Shown: piece after piece, positions 49,020 to 59,658 of the stretch
Position numbering within the stretch: the stretch's first letter is position 1
Layout of the letters: every line of letters begins with the position of its first letter
Assembly (NCBI RefSeq): GCF_017357385.1
Contig: NZ_CP071632.1
Span: 377,501-441,500 of the forward strand
Source: Rhizobium sp. NZLR1
GTDB lineage: Bacteria > Pseudomonadota > Alphaproteobacteria > Rhizobiales > Rhizobiaceae
DNA length: 64,000 nucleotides
Direction: 5' to 3'
Notes under the pieces: model-generated
Database searches by the model: none
What the model saw: only the letters and a program-made list of their open reading frames with translations
Told to the model about the DNA's origin: nothing
Program-made: the position numbers and the translations under genes

Positions 49020-49484
49020 ATGGCATTGGCAGATTTGCTCCATCAGGATGCGATCATTCCCGCCCTCAGAGTAAATTCCAAGAAACAGCTGCTTCAGGAA
49101 TTGGCCGCAAGAGCCGCCAGGATCACCGGGCTCTCCGAACGGGAGATTTTCGACGTCATCCTGCAGCGCGAACGCCTTGGCTCGACCGGCGTCGGCAACG
49201 GCATCGCCATTCCTCACGGCAAGCTGGTCAACATCCATTCGATCGTCGGCATCTTCGCCCGGCTGGAGCAGCCTGTCGATTTCGAGGCCCTGGACGACCA
49301 GCCTGTCGATCTCGTCTTCCTGCTGCTGGCGCCGGAGGGCGCGGGTGCTGATCATCTCAAGGCCCTGTCGCGGATTGCCCGCGTGCTGCGCGATCACGAT
49401 CTGGTCGCCAAGCTGCGCGCCACCGATTCCGCTTCGGCGATCTACGCCTTCCTCAATGAAGAGCAGACGTCGAACGCTGCGTGA
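49020..49484 (+). CDS. ptsN: PTS-Ntr EIIA component PtsN
   Basis: The 154-residue EIIA-Ntr is the terminal phosphoacceptor of the nitrogen PTS, signalling to potassium and nitrogen control. The active-site histidine is in GNGIAIPHGK (about residue 66). LLHQDAIIPALRVNSKKQLLQELA and AIYAFLNE close the family fold. It follows hpf by 70 bases with GAAGGA in front of its ATG. Confidence 0.94.
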   Translation: MALADLLHQDAIIPALRVNSKKQLLQELAARAARITGLSEREIFDVILQRERLGSTGVGNGIAIPHGKLVNIHSIVGIFARLEQPVDFEALDDQPVDLVFLLLAPEGAGADHLKALSRIARVLRDHDLVAKLRATDSASAIYAFLNEEQTSNAA

Positions 49485-49575
49485 ACCAGGCCCTGCAAAC
49501 CTGTGCAGCAGTTTTGCGATAAGGATCTGCAGAAAGCGCGCCGCATGAATCACCTTCGATGCGATGCGCGTCAGG

Positions 49576-49623
49576 CAAAAACCGCCGGAATTCCCTGAAA
49601 CAGCAGGAGTTTTACCGGCGGCT
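49576..49623 (-). terminator. Terminator of the ribokinase gene
   Basis: On the minus strand GCCGCCGG and CCGGCGG pair around a 28-base spacer and are followed by TTTTTGCC. It lies 17 bases past the ribokinase stop, between it and the converging ptsN. Confidence 0.55.
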
Positions 49624-49639
49624 TCGCAAGGAAACCCCG

Positions 49640-50539
49640 CTATATCCGGGCTGCGACGTCTTCACCCGAAGGGATCGAAGGCTGTGCCCCTGATTTGAGG
49701 CAGGCGAGCGAACCGGCAACGGCCGCACGGCGCAGCGCCGAGGCAAAATCGAGGCCCTCGTCGAGGCTCGCAGCGAAATAGCCGCAGAAGGTGTCGCCGG
49801 CGCCGACCGTATCGACGGGTTCGATCTTCAGACCCTGCGCCCTTGAAACCGCCCCATCGCGGATGGCGACGACGCCGTCGCCGCCAAGCGTCACGATCAA
49901 CGTCTGGCCGGTTTCGGCATGCAGCCGGGTCAGGGCTGCCTCACGCGCCTGCGCATCCATGCCATCTTGGCCGGCTAGCCGCTCGAACTCGGTCTCGTTG
50001 GCGATGACGATATCGGCAAGTCGGCCGAGACGCGGCGCATCGGGGATCAAAGGAGCAAGGTTGAGGATGCTGGTGACGCCTTTGGCGCTGGCGGCCGACA
50101 GGGCGCGTTCGACGGCTGCAGCCGGCACTTCGAGCTGCAGCATCAGGATATCGCCTTCCTTCATGCCGCCGATCGCCGTCTCGGCATCCTCAGGCGCGAC
50201 CAGGCCGTTGGCGCCGGGAACGACGGCGATCATGTTTTCGCCGTCGCCGCCGACAAGGATCAGCGCCGTGCCGGTGGGACCGTCGACATGTTTGACGAGA
50301 GAAAGATCGGTTCCTGCATCATCGAGCAGGGAAAGGGCATCGGCGGCGAAGCTATCCTTGCCGACGGCGCCGGCCATATGCACATAGCGGCCGGCGCGCC
50401 GCGCTGCCAGCGCCTGGTTGGCGCCCTTGCCGCCGGCGGCTGTGGCAAAACCGTTGCCGGCCACCGTTTCGCCGGGCTTCGGCAGGCGCTCGGTCGTGGC
50501 GATGAGGTCCATGTTGATGGACCCGAAAACTGTTATCAT
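49640..50539 (-). CDS. rbsK: Ribokinase (PfkB family)
   Basis: It phosphorylates ribose at O-5 with ATP. Of 299 residues, GGKGANQALAARRAGR (about residue 40) is the ribose site and DTVGAGDTFCGYFAASLDEG (about residue 245) holds the catalytic aspartate and anion hole. TVFGSINMDLI at the start is standard. The ATG at 50539 matches the family start; a longer frame from 50578 adds an implausible tail. There are no rbs transporter genes beside it. A terminator follows its stop and a RIME-like repeat is upstream. Confidence 0.9.
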   Translation of the reverse strand: MITVFGSINMDLIATTERLPKPGETVAGNGFATAAGGKGANQALAARRAGRYVHMAGAVGKDSFAADALSLLDDAGTDLSLVKHVDGPTGTALILVGGDGENMIAVVPGANGLVAPEDAETAIGGMKEGDILMLQLEVPAAAVERALSAASAKGVTSILNLAPLIPDAPRLGRLADIVIANETEFERLAGQDGMDAQAREAALTRLHAETGQTLIVTLGGDGVVAIRDGAVSRAQGLKIEPVDTVGAGDTFCGYFAASLDEGLDFASALRRAAVAGSLACLKSGAQPSIPSGEDVAARI

Positions 50540-50595
50540 CAAGGGTGTCCCGTCTTTTGGGGCATGCGGCGACGGCATGCTCCACTTCTTCGATA

Positions 50596-50643
50596 GAGCA
50601 TGATGCCGAAAAGTGTGCGCGGTTTTCGAAAGACATCATGCTC
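50596..50643. repeat. RIME-like palindromic repeat
   Basis: GAGCATGATG and CATCATGCTC are perfect inverted arms with CCGAAAAGTGTGCGCGGTTTT inside, nearly the copy at 10718. Located between ribokinase and rmuC. Confidence 0.75.
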
Positions 50644-50680
50644 CTGCTGTTTCATTCGGGCGAGACACTGCCCGAAGCGG

Positions 50681-51904
50681 TCACTCCTCGTCAACCACCC
50701 TGAGCTTGAGAAGACCGGTACGGCTTTCCACCGATTTGGCCGCAGGTTCGCTGTCGCGAGCAGGCTTGGCCTCGCCGCCTGCCTCGAATTCCAGCGCTTC
50801 GATCTTGGCGCCGCGCCTGGTGAGTTTGTCGGCCGAGGTGACCACCATGTCGATATCCTTCTGCGCCAGGGCGAAATGACCCTGCAGCTTGCGCACCCGC
50901 TCGTCGAGGCGGCCGAGATCGTCCATCAGGATCGCCACCTCGCCCTGGATCAGATGCGCCTGCGCCCGCATGCTCTGGTCCTTGAGCACGGCCTGGATGA
51001 CCTGGATCGACAGCATCAGCAGCGACGGCGAGACGATGACGATGCGCGCCCGGTGCGCCTTCTGCACCACCGGCTCGAAGTTTTCGTGGATCTCGGCGAA
51101 GATCGATTCCGACGGCACGAAGAGAAAGGCCGTGTCCTGGGTTTCGCCCTGGATCAGATATTTCTCGGAAATGTCCCTTATATGGACCTCCATGTCGCGG
51201 CGGAACTGCTGGCCGGCGGTCTTGCCGGCCTCGGGACTGCCGGCGTCGCGGATCGCGTTCCAGGCTTCGAGCGGGAATTTTGCGTCGATCACCAGCGGCG
51301 GCGCGCCGTTCGGCATGCGGATCGTGCAATCCGGTCGCGAGCCGTTGGTGAGCGTCTGCTGGAAGGCATAGGCGCCCATCGGCAGGCCGTCGGCGACGAT
51401 GGTCTCCATCCGCGACTGGCCGAAGGCGCCACGTGTCTGCTTGTTGGACAGAATGGCCTGCAGCCCGACGACATCCTTGGCGAGCGTCTGGATATTGTTC
51501 TGCGCGGCATCGATCACCGCCAGCCTTTCCTGCAGCCGCTGCAGGTTCTCATGGGTCGATTTGGTCTGCTCGGTGATCGTCGAGTTGACGCGCTGCGACA
51601 TGCCGTCGAGGCGTTGGCTGATCGTCTGGTTGAGTTCACTCTGCCGCGCGCCGAAGACCTCGGTCATCGCCGCGATGCGGCCCTGCATCTCCGCCTGGAT
51701 CCTGAGAAGCTCGGCCATGCGCGCGTCGCTTTCCCCAGCGCGAAAGCTCGCTTCCTCCGCCTGCTCGTGGCGAAGGCTCGCGCCCCGTAGCAGCAGCACG
51801 ATCACCAGCAGGACAAACGCCAACAGAACCCCGCCGGCAAGCGCCAGCATGGCCGGGCTGATCGAGGCAAGCGACACAGTGAACGAATCGGAATTGACGG
51901 TCAT
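50681..51904 (-). CDS. rmuC: DNA recombination protein RmuC
   Basis: RmuC limits recombination at inverted repeats and has a PD-(D/E)XK-like nuclease fold. The 407-residue protein has an N-terminal hydrophobic anchor (MLALAGGVLLAFVLLVIVLLL), a coiled-coil part (about residues 50-160) and the family domain: YAFQQTLTNGSRPDCTIRMP, LVIDAKFPLEAW with the conserved DAK, and IQGETQDTAFLFVPSESIFAE. It stands alone, divergent from the chemoreceptor gene. Confidence 0.92.
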   Translation of the reverse strand: MTVNSDSFTVSLASISPAMLALAGGVLLAFVLLVIVLLLRGASLRHEQAEEASFRAGESDARMAELLRIQAEMQGRIAAMTEVFGARQSELNQTISQRLDGMSQRVNSTITEQTKSTHENLQRLQERLAVIDAAQNNIQTLAKDVVGLQAILSNKQTRGAFGQSRMETIVADGLPMGAYAFQQTLTNGSRPDCTIRMPNGAPPLVIDAKFPLEAWNAIRDAGSPEAGKTAGQQFRRDMEVHIRDISEKYLIQGETQDTAFLFVPSESIFAEIHENFEPVVQKAHRARIVIVSPSLLMLSIQVIQAVLKDQSMRAQAHLIQGEVAILMDDLGRLDERVRKLQGHFALAQKDIDMVVTSADKLTRRGAKIEALEFEAGGEAKPARDSEPAAKSVESRTGLLKLRVVDEE

Positions 51905-52107
51905 GTCGCAACCATACCAGAAGAGACGGCAATATATAGATCAAAGGGTGAACGGAATTGGCGGTCGCCACTATCCTCGCACGCCGCTACTTCTGCTGGC
52001 TCCTGCGGAGAAATTGCGCCTCGATTTAACGATTGCTCAACCATATTCGCCAAAACCTGCGGCGCAGAATTCCTTCCCGCACACTCGCGCCAAGTACAGA
52101 GATCCCG

Positions 52108-53604
52108 ATGACCTCCCGGCAGACCGACAGTGCCCTCAGGCAGCGCCTCGATTTCATCGAACTCGACGAGGCGGCGCGCAAGTCGATGCGGGATCTGCGC
52201 CCTGTCATCACCGAGCTGATCGGCGGCGCCCTCGATAAATTCTACGCCAAGATTGCCAGAACCCCGGCTGTCGCCGGCTTCTTTGCCGACAGGAACCATG
52301 TCGGCAAAGCCAAGCAGCGCCAGCAGGATCATTGGGCCAATCTCGCCGGCGGTGCGTTCGACGACAGTTATGTCGACGGCGTCACCGCGGTCGGCCGGAC
52401 GCACGCCCGCATCGGCCTGGAGCCGCGCTGGTATATCGGCGGTTACGCCATCGTCATGTCCGAACTCGTCAAGGGCATCATGGAAAAGCAGTGGCCGTCG
52501 GTTTTCGCGCGCCAGCAAGGCAAGCTGCTGGCCGAGAAGCTGTCGGTGGTCATCAAGGCCGGCATGCTCGACATGGATTATTCCATCTCGGTCTATCTCG
52601 AAACGCTCGAAGCCAAGCGCCGCGCCTTGGAAGAGCAGCGCGCCAAGGCCGAATCCGACCAGGCGATGGCACTGGAGCAACTGCGCCGCGGTCTGGAAGC
52701 GCTTTCGAACGGCGATCTCGAAGCCACTCTGCCGTCCGACCTGCCGGGTAATTTCCGGCAGATGGCCGAGGATTACAACCGCGCCGTCGGCGCCCTTCGC
52801 AAGTCCTTCGCATCCGTGCGCGAGGCCTCGGGCCAGATCATGGGCGGCGCCGATATCATTTCCACTGCGACCAACGACCTGGCGCTGCGCACCGCCCAGC
52901 AGGCGGCAGGCGTCGAGGAGAGTTCAGCCGCCCTGCAACAGCTCTCCGTCAGCGTCGGCCAGACGGCCGCCAATGCCGAAAAGGCATCGGCTGCCGTGCG
53001 CGAGACGCAGCAGAAGGCGAAGAACTCCGGCGAACTCGTCACCAGCGCCGTCTCGGCAATGGCCGGCATCGAGAAATCCTCGACCGGGATCTCCAAGATC
53101 ATCGGCGTCATCGATGAGATCGCCTTCCAGACCAATCTTCTGGCGCTGAACGCTGGTGTCGAAGCGGCGCGTGCCGGTGATGCCGGCAAGGGTTTTGCCG
53201 TCGTCGCCCAGGAAGTCCGCCAGCTCGCCCAGCGCACGGCCGAAGCCGCCAAGGAGATCAAGAACCTGATCTCGCAGAGCTCGACCCAGGTCAATGAGGG
53301 CGTCGGCATCGTCTCCAGCACCGGCGAGGCGCTGAACGACATGATCAGCCGCATCGACATCATCAACCGCTTCGTCGCCGATATCGCCGCCGCCGCCCGC
53401 GATCAGGCGACCGGCGTCAACGAGGTCAGCGTCGCGGTCCGCAACATGGGAGCGATCACCGAGCAGAATTCGGACATGCTCGAGCACTCCTCGGCCGAAA
53501 CCCGCCGCCTCAAGGACGAGGTGGAGAACCTGATCGAACTGCTGCGCCGCTTCCGCGCACGCCCCGAGGGCCATGTCGCCATCGCCGCCCGCTGGGCAGC
53601 CTAA
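52108..53604 (+). CDS. Cytoplasmic globin-coupled chemoreceptor (HemAT-like MCP)
   Basis: The 498-residue soluble receptor has no membrane segment. Residues about 10-160 form a protoglobin-like heme sensor ([17 protein letters not shown], the motif near the distal and proximal heme contacts). A HAMP-like stretch follows ([21 protein letters not shown]), then a methyl-accepting signalling coiled coil with the conserved tip [19 protein letters not shown]. The C terminus lacks a CheR-binding pentapeptide. It probably senses O2 or a related gas. ATG 52108 is preferred to an in-frame start at 52033. Confidence 0.88.
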   Translation: MTSRQTDSALRQRLDFIELDEAARKSMRDLRPVITELIGGALDKFYAKIARTPAVAGFFADRNHVGKAKQRQQDHWANLAGGAFDDSYVDGVTAVGRTHARIGLEPRWYIGGYAIVMSELVKGIMEKQWPSVFARQQGKLLAEKLSVVIKAGMLDMDYSISVYLETLEAKRRALEEQRAKAESDQAMALEQLRRGLEALSNGDLEATLPSDLPGNFRQMAEDYNRAVGALRKSFASVREASGQIMGGADIISTATNDLALRTAQQAAGVEESSAALQQLSVSVGQTAANAEKASAAVRETQQKAKNSGELVTSAVSAMAGIEKSSTGISKIIGVIDEIAFQTNLLALNAGVEAARAGDAGKGFAVVAQEVRQLAQRTAEAAKEIKNLISQSSTQVNEGVGIVSSTGEALNDMISRIDIINRFVADIAAAARDQATGVNEVSVAVRNMGAITEQNSDMLEHSSAETRRLKDEVENLIELLRRFRARPEGHVAIAARWAA

Positions 53605-53701
53605 GGGGAATATGGCGAAATTCCAGGCGGCGATGCAAAAAAGCGTCTTCGTCGCCTGCCGGATAATTCCATAGTCGGAAAAGATGGGTTATGGGAACGC
53701 C

Positions 53702-54217
53702 ATGACCATCAAGCCACTCATCATTCTTCCCGATCCCGTTCTCCGCCAGATCTCCAAGCCGATCGAGCGGGTCGACGCCGATCTGCAGCGCCTTGCCGAC
53801 GACATGCTGGAAACCATGTACGACGCGCCGGGCATTGGCCTTGCGGCAGTTCAGATCGGCGTACCGCGCCGCATGCTGGTCATCGACATCGCTCGCGAGG
53901 GCGAGGAAAAGCAGCCGCAGGTGTTCATCAACCCGGAGATCGTCACCTCCTCCGACGAGCGCTCGGTCTATGAGGAAGGCTGCCTGTCGATTCCGGATTA
54001 TTATGCTGAGGTTGAGCGCCCGGCTGTCGTCTCTGTCAAATATCTCGACCGGAACGGCAAGGAACAGACGGTTGAAGCCGACGGCCTGCTCGCCACCTGC
54101 CTGCAGCACGAGATCGACCATCTGAACGGCGTGCTGTTCATCGATTATATCTCGCGGCTGAAGCGGGAGATGGTGATCAAGAAGTTCACCAAGGCGGCGA
54201 AGTCGAAGGCGCTCTGA
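53702..54217 (+). CDS. def: Peptide deformylase
   Basis: Def removes the formyl group from nascent N-terminal Met. The 171 residues carry the three PDF motifs: [24 protein letters not shown] with the metal cysteine, and [14 protein letters not shown] with the metal histidines and catalytic glutamate. In relatives fmt follows directly; here a toxin-antitoxin module lies between. The start at 53702 matches the family N terminus ([15 protein letters not shown]). Confidence 0.96.
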   Translation: MTIKPLIILPDPVLRQISKPIERVDADLQRLADDMLETMYDAPGIGLAAVQIGVPRRMLVIDIAREGEEKQPQVFINPEIVTSSDERSVYEEGCLSIPDYYAEVERPAVVSVKYLDRNGKEQTVEADGLLATCLQHEIDHLNGVLFIDYISRLKREMVIKKFTKAAKSKAL

Positions 54218-54249
54218 GCATTGCGTTGAAAATTCACCGGAAAGGCACT

Positions 54250-54268
54250 ATGATATCACCGATATCAT
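54250..54268. promoter_or_regulatory. Operator-like palindrome before the FitA-like gene
   Basis: ATGATATC-ACC-GATATCAT is a perfect 8-bp inverted repeat 14 bases before the antitoxin start. Palindromes at this place are the usual autoregulatory site of ribbon-helix-helix antitoxins of the FitA type. It may overlap the promoter of the pair. Confidence 0.65.
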
Positions 54269-54282
54269 GATGGAGATGCCGA

Positions 54283-54543
54283 ATGGGTGACCTGCTTATC
54301 CGCGATGTTCCGGATGTGATGAAACGGCAGCTTCAGGAAAGCGCGCAGCGCAATGGCCGCAGCCTTTCGGAGGAGGCGATCGAAATCCTCCGCCGGCAGA
54401 TCGCTGCGGAGCGCTCGGGCGTTTCGGCCGGGCAGCGCCTGCGCTCCCTGATGGGTGACGAAAGATTGCGCGAAGATGAAGTGGAAGCCATTGCCGCATC
54501 GCGCCACGAACGCGACCGCGAACCACCGCGCTTCGACACATGA
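54283..54543 (+). CDS. FitA-like ribbon-helix-helix antitoxin
   Basis: An 86-residue protein whose N terminus MGDLLIRDVPDVMKRQLQES is a ribbon-helix-helix motif (strand, helix 1) followed by RSLSEEAIEILRRQIAAE (helix 2). This is the FitA family that represses its own operon and neutralises a PIN toxin through its C-terminal tail. GGAG lies eight bases upstream of the start. It overlaps the toxin gene by four bases (ATGA). Confidence 0.88.
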   Translation: MGDLLIRDVPDVMKRQLQESAQRNGRSLSEEAIEILRRQIAAERSGVSAGQRLRSLMGDERLREDEVEAIAASRHERDREPPRFDT

Positions 54544-54959
54544 TCGTCCTCGATACGAATGTGATTTCCGAAATGCAGGGTAGGGCCTACAGCGAGCGGA
54601 TATTGAATTGGCTTGATGGCCACGACGTTGAAACGCTATTTCTGACGACGATCGCCGTCGCCGAAATGCGCTATGGTCTTGAACTCCTCGACGACGGCAG
54701 GCGAAAGACAGCGTTGGTATCCGACTTCAATCGGATCGAATCGGAATTTGCCGGCCGTATCCTCGGGTTTTCCCTCAGTGCGGCGAACCGGTACGGGCTA
54801 TTGGCAGCGGAGCGCAGAAAGGCCGGGCGGCCGATCGAAACGAAGGATGCGATGATTGCCGCCATCTGCCTTGCCAACGGCGCGACGCTTGCCACCCGCA
54901 ACACCACAGATTTCGAGGGGCTTGATCTCAAGCTCGTAAACCCGTTTGAAGACGGTTGA
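54540..54959 (+). CDS. FitB-like PIN-domain toxin (VapC family)
   Basis: The 139-residue protein has the PIN acidic residues: [12 protein letters not shown] (first Asp), [12 protein letters not shown] (Glu), [14 protein letters not shown] (Asp) and [14 protein letters not shown] (last Asp). Such toxins are Mg2+-dependent ribonucleases, often cutting tRNA or rRNA. Sequence in this gene is visibly more A/T-rich than def and fmt, consistent with acquired DNA. fmt begins 21 bases after its stop. Confidence 0.9.
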   Translation: MIVLDTNVISEMQGRAYSERILNWLDGHDVETLFLTTIAVAEMRYGLELLDDGRRKTALVSDFNRIESEFAGRILGFSLSAANRYGLLAAERRKAGRPIETKDAMIAAICLANGATLATRNTTDFEGLDLKLVNPFEDG

Positions 54960-54979
54960 TCCTCAATTGGCGAGATAGA

Positions 54980-55915
54980 ATGTCTCTTCGCATCATCTTC
55001 ATGGGAACCCCGGAATTCTCGGTCCCGACCCTGCGCCTACTCGTCGATGCCGGCCACAGGATTGTCGCCGTTTATACGCAGCCGCCGCGGCCAGGCGGGC
55101 GGCGCGGGCTCGATCTGCAGAAATCGCCGGTGCATCAGGCGGCCGAACTGCTAGGTCTCCCGGTCTTCACGCCGGTCAATTTTAAAGATCCTGAGGAGCG
55201 CGAGAGATTTGCCGCTCTCAAGGCCGATGCCGGCGTCGTTGTTGCCTACGGATTGCTGCTGCCGGAGGCGGTTTTGAACGGCACCCGCGATGGCTGCTAT
55301 AACGGCCATGCCTCGCTGCTGCCGCGCTGGCGGGGTGCGGCTCCGATCCAGCGGGCGATCATGGCGGGTGACGCAAAGACCGGCATGATGGTGATGAAGA
55401 TGGACAAGGGTCTCGATACCGGCGCCGTGGCGCTGACCCGAGAAGTCGAGATCGGCCCCAACATGACGGCAGGCGAGTTGCATGACCGGCTGATGCAGGT
55501 CGGCGCCAAGGCGATGACCGAGGCCATGGTCAAGCTGGAGATGAACGACCTGCCATTGACCCCGCAGCCGGAAGAAGGCGTGCTCTATGCCGCCAAGATC
55601 GACAAGGCCGAGACGCGGATCGATTTCGCCAGGTATGCCAGGGATGTGCACAATCATATCCGCGGCCTGGTGCCATTTCCGGGGGCCTGGTTCGAACTTG
55701 AGATCGGCGGCAAGCCCGAGCGGGTGAAGGTGCTGGGCTCCGAGCTGGCCGAAGGCCAGGGGATAGCCGGGCAATTGCTGACCGACGATCTTCTGGTCGC
55801 CTGCGCGTCGGGCGCGGTGCGGCTGACGCGGCTCCAGAAGGCAGGCGGCAAGCCGCTGGCGGCAGCCGATTTCCTCAGGGGCACGCCGCTTGGCGCAGGC
55901 ACGAGGCTTTCCTGA
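54980..55915 (+). CDS. fmt: Methionyl-tRNA formyltransferase
   Basis: Fmt formylates Met-tRNAi using 10-formyl-THF. The 311 residues begin [14 protein letters not shown] and contain [19 protein letters not shown] (catalytic N-x-H-x-S with His) and GLDTGAVAL (Asp). The normal Ile between N and H is Gly here, within observed variation. A C-terminal oligonucleotide-binding part follows (AETRIDFAR...). It overlaps truA by one base. Its normal partner def is upstream of the inserted toxin-antitoxin pair. Confidence 0.95.
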   Translation: MSLRIIFMGTPEFSVPTLRLLVDAGHRIVAVYTQPPRPGGRRGLDLQKSPVHQAAELLGLPVFTPVNFKDPEERERFAALKADAGVVVAYGLLLPEAVLNGTRDGCYNGHASLLPRWRGAAPIQRAIMAGDAKTGMMVMKMDKGLDTGAVALTREVEIGPNMTAGELHDRLMQVGAKAMTEAMVKLEMNDLPLTPQPEEGVLYAAKIDKAETRIDFARYARDVHNHIRGLVPFPGAWFELEIGGKPERVKVLGSELAEGQGIAGQLLTDDLLVACASGAVRLTRLQKAGGKPLAAADFLRGTPLGAGTRLS

Positions 55916-56721
55916 TGCCACGTTTCCGCATGACCGTCGAATATGACGGCGGCCCCTATGTGGGTTGGCAGCGACAGGAGAACGGCCCCTCGGTGCAGGG
56001 CGCGATCGAAGCGGCGGTGCTGTCGCTGACCGGCGAGGCGGTCTTGGTCCGCGGCGCCGGCCGCACCGATTCTGGCGTCCACGCGATGGGGCAGGTGGTT
56101 CATACCGATCTTTCCAAGGACTGGTCGCCCTACAAGCTGCAGAATGCCTTGAACGCCCATCTGAGGCTCGCCGGCGAGCGTGTCTCGATTCTCGATGTCG
56201 AGGTGGCTCCCGAATTCTTCGATGCTCGCTTCTCGGCGTTGCGCCGGCATTACCTCTACCGTATCCTCAGCCGCCGGGCGCCGCTGGCGCTTGAAGCCGG
56301 CAAGGCCTGGTGGGTACCAAAGGTGCTCGATCACGAGGTCATGCACGCCGCCGCCCAGAAGCTGGTCGGCCGGCACGATTTCTCCACCTTCCGCGCCGCC
56401 CATTGCCAGGCAAACAGCCCGGTGCGTACGCTCGACCGGCTGGATGTGACCCGCAACGGCGAGCTCATCGAGATCCGCGCCACGGCGCAGAGCTTCCTCC
56501 ACAACCAGATTCGCTCCTTCGCCGGCACGCTGAAGCTCGCCGGTGAAGGCAAATGGACGCCTGAAGATGTCGAGGCAGCCCTCGAAGCGCGCGACCGCAA
56601 GGCCTGCGGCCCGGTGGCGCCGCCGGATGGGCTCTATTTCATGCGGGTGGATTATCCCGACGTGATCCCGGATCGCCGCAGGCCGGTCACCGATGACGGT
56701 GACGGCGAAGATCTGTCGTAA
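55915..56721 (+). CDS. truA: tRNA pseudouridine synthase TruA
   Basis: TruA makes pseudouridine at positions 38-40 of tRNA. The 268-residue protein has [15 protein letters not shown] (about residue 50, catalytic Asp), [16 protein letters not shown] and [15 protein letters not shown]. It is coupled to fmt by a TGATG overlap, extending the def-fmt-truA operon. Confidence 0.94.
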   Translation: MPRFRMTVEYDGGPYVGWQRQENGPSVQGAIEAAVLSLTGEAVLVRGAGRTDSGVHAMGQVVHTDLSKDWSPYKLQNALNAHLRLAGERVSILDVEVAPEFFDARFSALRRHYLYRILSRRAPLALEAGKAWWVPKVLDHEVMHAAAQKLVGRHDFSTFRAAHCQANSPVRTLDRLDVTRNGELIEIRATAQSFLHNQIRSFAGTLKLAGEGKWTPEDVEAALEARDRKACGPVAPPDGLYFMRVDYPDVIPDRRRPVTDDGDGEDLS

Positions 56722-56727
56722 GCCCGC

Positions 56728-57324
56728 TCAGGGGGGATAGATGCCGAGGAAGTGCTGCAGATATTCCGAAAGGATCATCGACGGCACGAGCAGCACCAGC
56801 GTCAGCGCCCCGACCATCAAGGCGTGACCATGGCAGATCATCCGGACAATGCGCGCCAGCGCGAAGACCTGCGCCAGCATGAAGGCAAGCAGCAGCAGCG
56901 AGACGAGGCCGACGGAGCCGGGCAGAAAGACCACCATCGCCAGCAGCAGCCCGTTGATATAGGAGAGCGGCACGCCGAGCCAGTTGACGCTGACGACGAC
57001 CGGGGCGAAACGCTCACCCATGCGGAAGGCCAGCAGCAGCAGCCCGGCAAAGACCAGCGGCACAAACCAGTTGGCGACCTCGACAAGGCCGAGCCTGACA
57101 TAGAAGGCAAAGCCGACATCGGCTTCCGGCGGCATCGACCGCAGGAAGGCCTGTCGCCACCAGAGCCAGGAAATGCCCATCGGCGGCAGGCACCAGGCCA
57201 TCGCCCAGAACGAGCGGTTGACGCCGCGCTCGGACATGTCGAGGTAGCGGAAGCCGCGCGGATCCAGCCGGATCAGCAGCCAGAGGCCGGCCAGATAGTA
57301 CTGGACTTCCCTAAGCCCCGGCAT
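56728..57324 (-). CDS. Multi-pass membrane protein of unknown function
   Basis: A 198-residue hydrophobic protein with about five membrane helices ([64 protein letters not shown]). Its start lies 14 bases inside the end of dapE, so the pair is co-translated. I do not recognise it as a named family; it resembles the Yip1-like membrane proteins beside dapE in Rhizobiales. It converges with truA, seven bases apart. Confidence 0.7.
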   Translation of the reverse strand: MPGLREVQYYLAGLWLLIRLDPRGFRYLDMSERGVNRSFWAMAWCLPPMGISWLWWRQAFLRSMPPEADVGFAFYVRLGLVEVANWFVPLVFAGLLLLAFRMGERFAPVVVSVNWLGVPLSYINGLLLAMVVFLPGSVGLVSLLLLAFMLAQVFALARIVRMICHGHALMVGALTLVLLVPSMILSEYLQHFLGIYPP

Positions 57325-58504
57325 TGGTGAACCAGCGGGCGATGAAGGTCTCGTAGATCGCCGTCAGCGTCTCCAGATCGGCGACTGCGACGCGCTCGTC
57401 GACCATGTGCATCGTCTGGCCGACGAGGCCGAACTCGACGACCGGGCAATAATCCTTGATGAAGCGCGCATCCGACGTGCCGCCGGTGGTCGAAAGCGCC
57501 GGCGAGCGGCCGGCAACGCTTTCGACGGCCGATGACAGCGAGGCAATCAAGCCATTGTTGCGCGTCAGGAACATGTGGCTTGGCCGGTCGGCCCAGACGA
57601 TATCGTATTTCACCGGCTCGCGGCCCGGCCGCAGCTGGCCGTTGCCGGCGGCGGCATCGAGGCGGCGCAGGATTTCGGCGCGCAGCGTTTCGGCCGTCCA
57701 GCTGTCGTTGAAGCGAATGTTGAAGCTGGCCGATGCCTTCGCCGGAATGACATTGGTCGCCGGATTGCCGACATCGACCGTGGTCACTTCGAGGTTCGAG
57801 GGCTGGAAGTCGTCGGTGCCACCGTCGAAGGGCGAGTCCATCAGCGCCTGGGTCAGCTGCAGCATGCCGCGCACCGGATTGTCGGCAAGGTGCGGATAGG
57901 CGGCATGGCCCTGGACGCCGTGCACGGTGATTCGGCCCGACAGCGAGCCGCGCCGGCCGATCTTGATCATGTCGCCCAGCCTGTCCGGATTTGTGGGCTC
58001 GCCGACCAGGCAGGCATCCCAGCGCTCGCCGCGCTCAGTGGCCCATTGCAGGAGCTTGACCGTGCCGTTGATCGCCGGGCCTTCTTCATCGCCGGTGATC
58101 AAGAAGGAGATCGAGCCGGAGGGCGGCCCGTTTTTCTCGATATGGCGGGCGACGGCGGCGACGAAACAGGCGATGCCGCCCTTCATGTCGACGGCGCCGC
58201 GGCCGAAAAGCTCACCCTTTGCAATCTCGGCGGCAAAGGGCGGATGCGTCCAGGCGGCCTCGTCGCCGACCGGCACGACATCGGTATGCCCGGCAAACAT
58301 CAGATGCGGGCCATCCTTGCCGAGGCGGGCATAGAGGTTTTCGATATCGGCTGTGCCCTCTTCGCTGGCTTTCACCTTGTCGACGGTGAAGCCGAGCGGC
58401 GCAAGCATGGCGTCGAGCGCCGACAGCGCGCCGCCTTCGGCGGGTGTCACGGAGGGGCAGCGAATCAGCGTCTGGAGATTGGCGACGGGATCGGTAGCGG
58501 TCAT
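57311..58504 (-). CDS. dapE: Succinyl-diaminopimelate desuccinylase
   Basis: DapE cleaves N-succinyl-L,L-DAP to L,L-DAP for lysine and peptidoglycan. The 397 residues have [14 protein letters not shown] and [11 protein letters not shown], the metal-ligand His/Asp and Glu motifs of the M20 family, and [15 protein letters not shown] 58504 matches the family start ([17 protein letters not shown]). Its upstream neighbour dapD supplies the previous intermediate step. Confidence 0.94.
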   Translation of the reverse strand: MTATDPVANLQTLIRCPSVTPAEGGALSALDAMLAPLGFTVDKVKASEEGTADIENLYARLGKDGPHLMFAGHTDVVPVGDEAAWTHPPFAAEIAKGELFGRGAVDMKGGIACFVAAVARHIEKNGPPSGSISFLITGDEEGPAINGTVKLLQWATERGERWDACLVGEPTNPDRLGDMIKIGRRGSLSGRITVHGVQGHAAYPHLADNPVRGMLQLTQALMDSPFDGGTDDFQPSNLEVTTVDVGNPATNVIPAKASASFNIRFNDSWTAETLRAEILRRLDAAAGNGQLRPGREPVKYDIVWADRPSHMFLTRNNGLIASLSSAVESVAGRSPALSTTGGTSDARFIKDYCPVVEFGLVGQTMHMVDERVAVADLETLTAIYETFIARWFTNAGA

Positions 58505-58604
58505 GGCGGTCGAACTATCCGGCGGGAATGGCAAAGACATGGCAAGGCGGCGGCGCCTCGCGTAAAAGACGCCGTCTGTTTACCGGATCAATGTCCTGGT
58601 GTCA

Positions 58605-59465
58605 TCAATCTCTGAGCAGCTCGTTGATGCCGGTCTTGGAGCGGGTCTGTTCATCGACGCGCTTGACGATGACGGCGCAGTAGAGATGCGGCGCCGGCTT
58701 GCCGTTGCCCATGGTCGCATTGGCCGACGGCATCGAGCCGGCGACGACGACGGAATAAGGCGGCACTTCGCCGTAGGTCACCTCACCGGTGGCGCGGTCG
58801 ACGATCTTGGTCGACTTGCCGATAAAGACGCCCATGCCGAGCACCGAGCCCTCGCGGACGATGCAGCCCTCGACCACTTCCGAACGAGCGCCGATGAAGC
58901 AATTGTCCTCGATGATCGTCGGGCCGGCCTGCATCGGCTCCAGCACGCCGCCGATGCCGACGCCGCCGGACAGATGCACATGCTTGCCGATCTGGGCGCA
59001 GGAGCCGACCGTTGCCCAGGTGTCGACCATCGTGCCTTCGCCGACATAGGCGCCGAGATTGACGAAGGAGGGCATCAGGATGGCGTTCGGGGCAATATAG
59101 GCCGAGCGGCGCACGACGCAGTTCGGCACGGCGCGGAAGCCGGCGGCGCGGAATTGGTTTTCGCCCCAGTTTTCGAACTTCGACGGCACCTTGTCCCACC
59201 ATGTGGAATTGCCCGAACCGCCCTTGACCACGTCCATATCGTTGAGACGGAAGGACAAGAGCACGGCCTTCTTCAGCCACTGATTGACCGTCCAGGCGCC
59301 GTCGGCGCCGCGCGTCGCGACGCGGACCGTGCCGGCATCGAGCAGATCGAGTGCGGCTTCGACCGCATCGCGAACCTCGCCCTTCGTCGACGTGTTCACA
59401 TTGTCGCGATTGTCGAAGGCGGCTTCGATGGTCTTTTCGAGGGATGCGAGGTCGGTGGCGCTCAT
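58605..59465 (-). CDS. dapD: Tetrahydropicolinate N-succinyltransferase
   Basis: DapD adds succinyl to tetrahydrodipicolinate in the succinylase branch of the DAP pathway. The 286-residue protein has a left-handed beta-helix with hexapeptide repeats ([53 protein letters not shown]). It is followed by dapE after 100 bases on the same strand. Confidence 0.95.
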   Translation of the reverse strand: MSATDLASLEKTIEAAFDNRDNVNTSTKGEVRDAVEAALDLLDAGTVRVATRGADGAWTVNQWLKKAVLLSFRLNDMDVVKGGSGNSTWWDKVPSKFENWGENQFRAAGFRAVPNCVVRRSAYIAPNAILMPSFVNLGAYVGEGTMVDTWATVGSCAQIGKHVHLSGGVGIGGVLEPMQAGPTIIEDNCFIGARSEVVEGCIVREGSVLGMGVFIGKSTKIVDRATGEVTYGEVPPYSVVVAGSMPSANATMGNGKPAPHLYCAVIVKRVDEQTRSKTGINELLRD

Positions 59466-59658
59466 GAGAATTCCTTAAACTTCGATCTTTATCGTGGAGA
59501 CGGCGAAATCTCCGGAACGCGGTTGGCGGGGGTTTATCCTGCTCTACAGCATGCAGCCGTAGAACGGAATGATTTTTCCGACAAGATCGCACCTGGATTC
59601 AAGGCGTTATAGCGACATATCCGGCTTCGTAGCCGGCAATACTGAAAGGCATTTCGAG

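Noticed and set aside
59540..59600. Repeat-like segment ACAGCATGCAGCCGTAGAAC upstream of the LOG gene
   Set aside because: Faintly similar to the RIME-type arms but with too many differences and no clear hairpin to call a copy.
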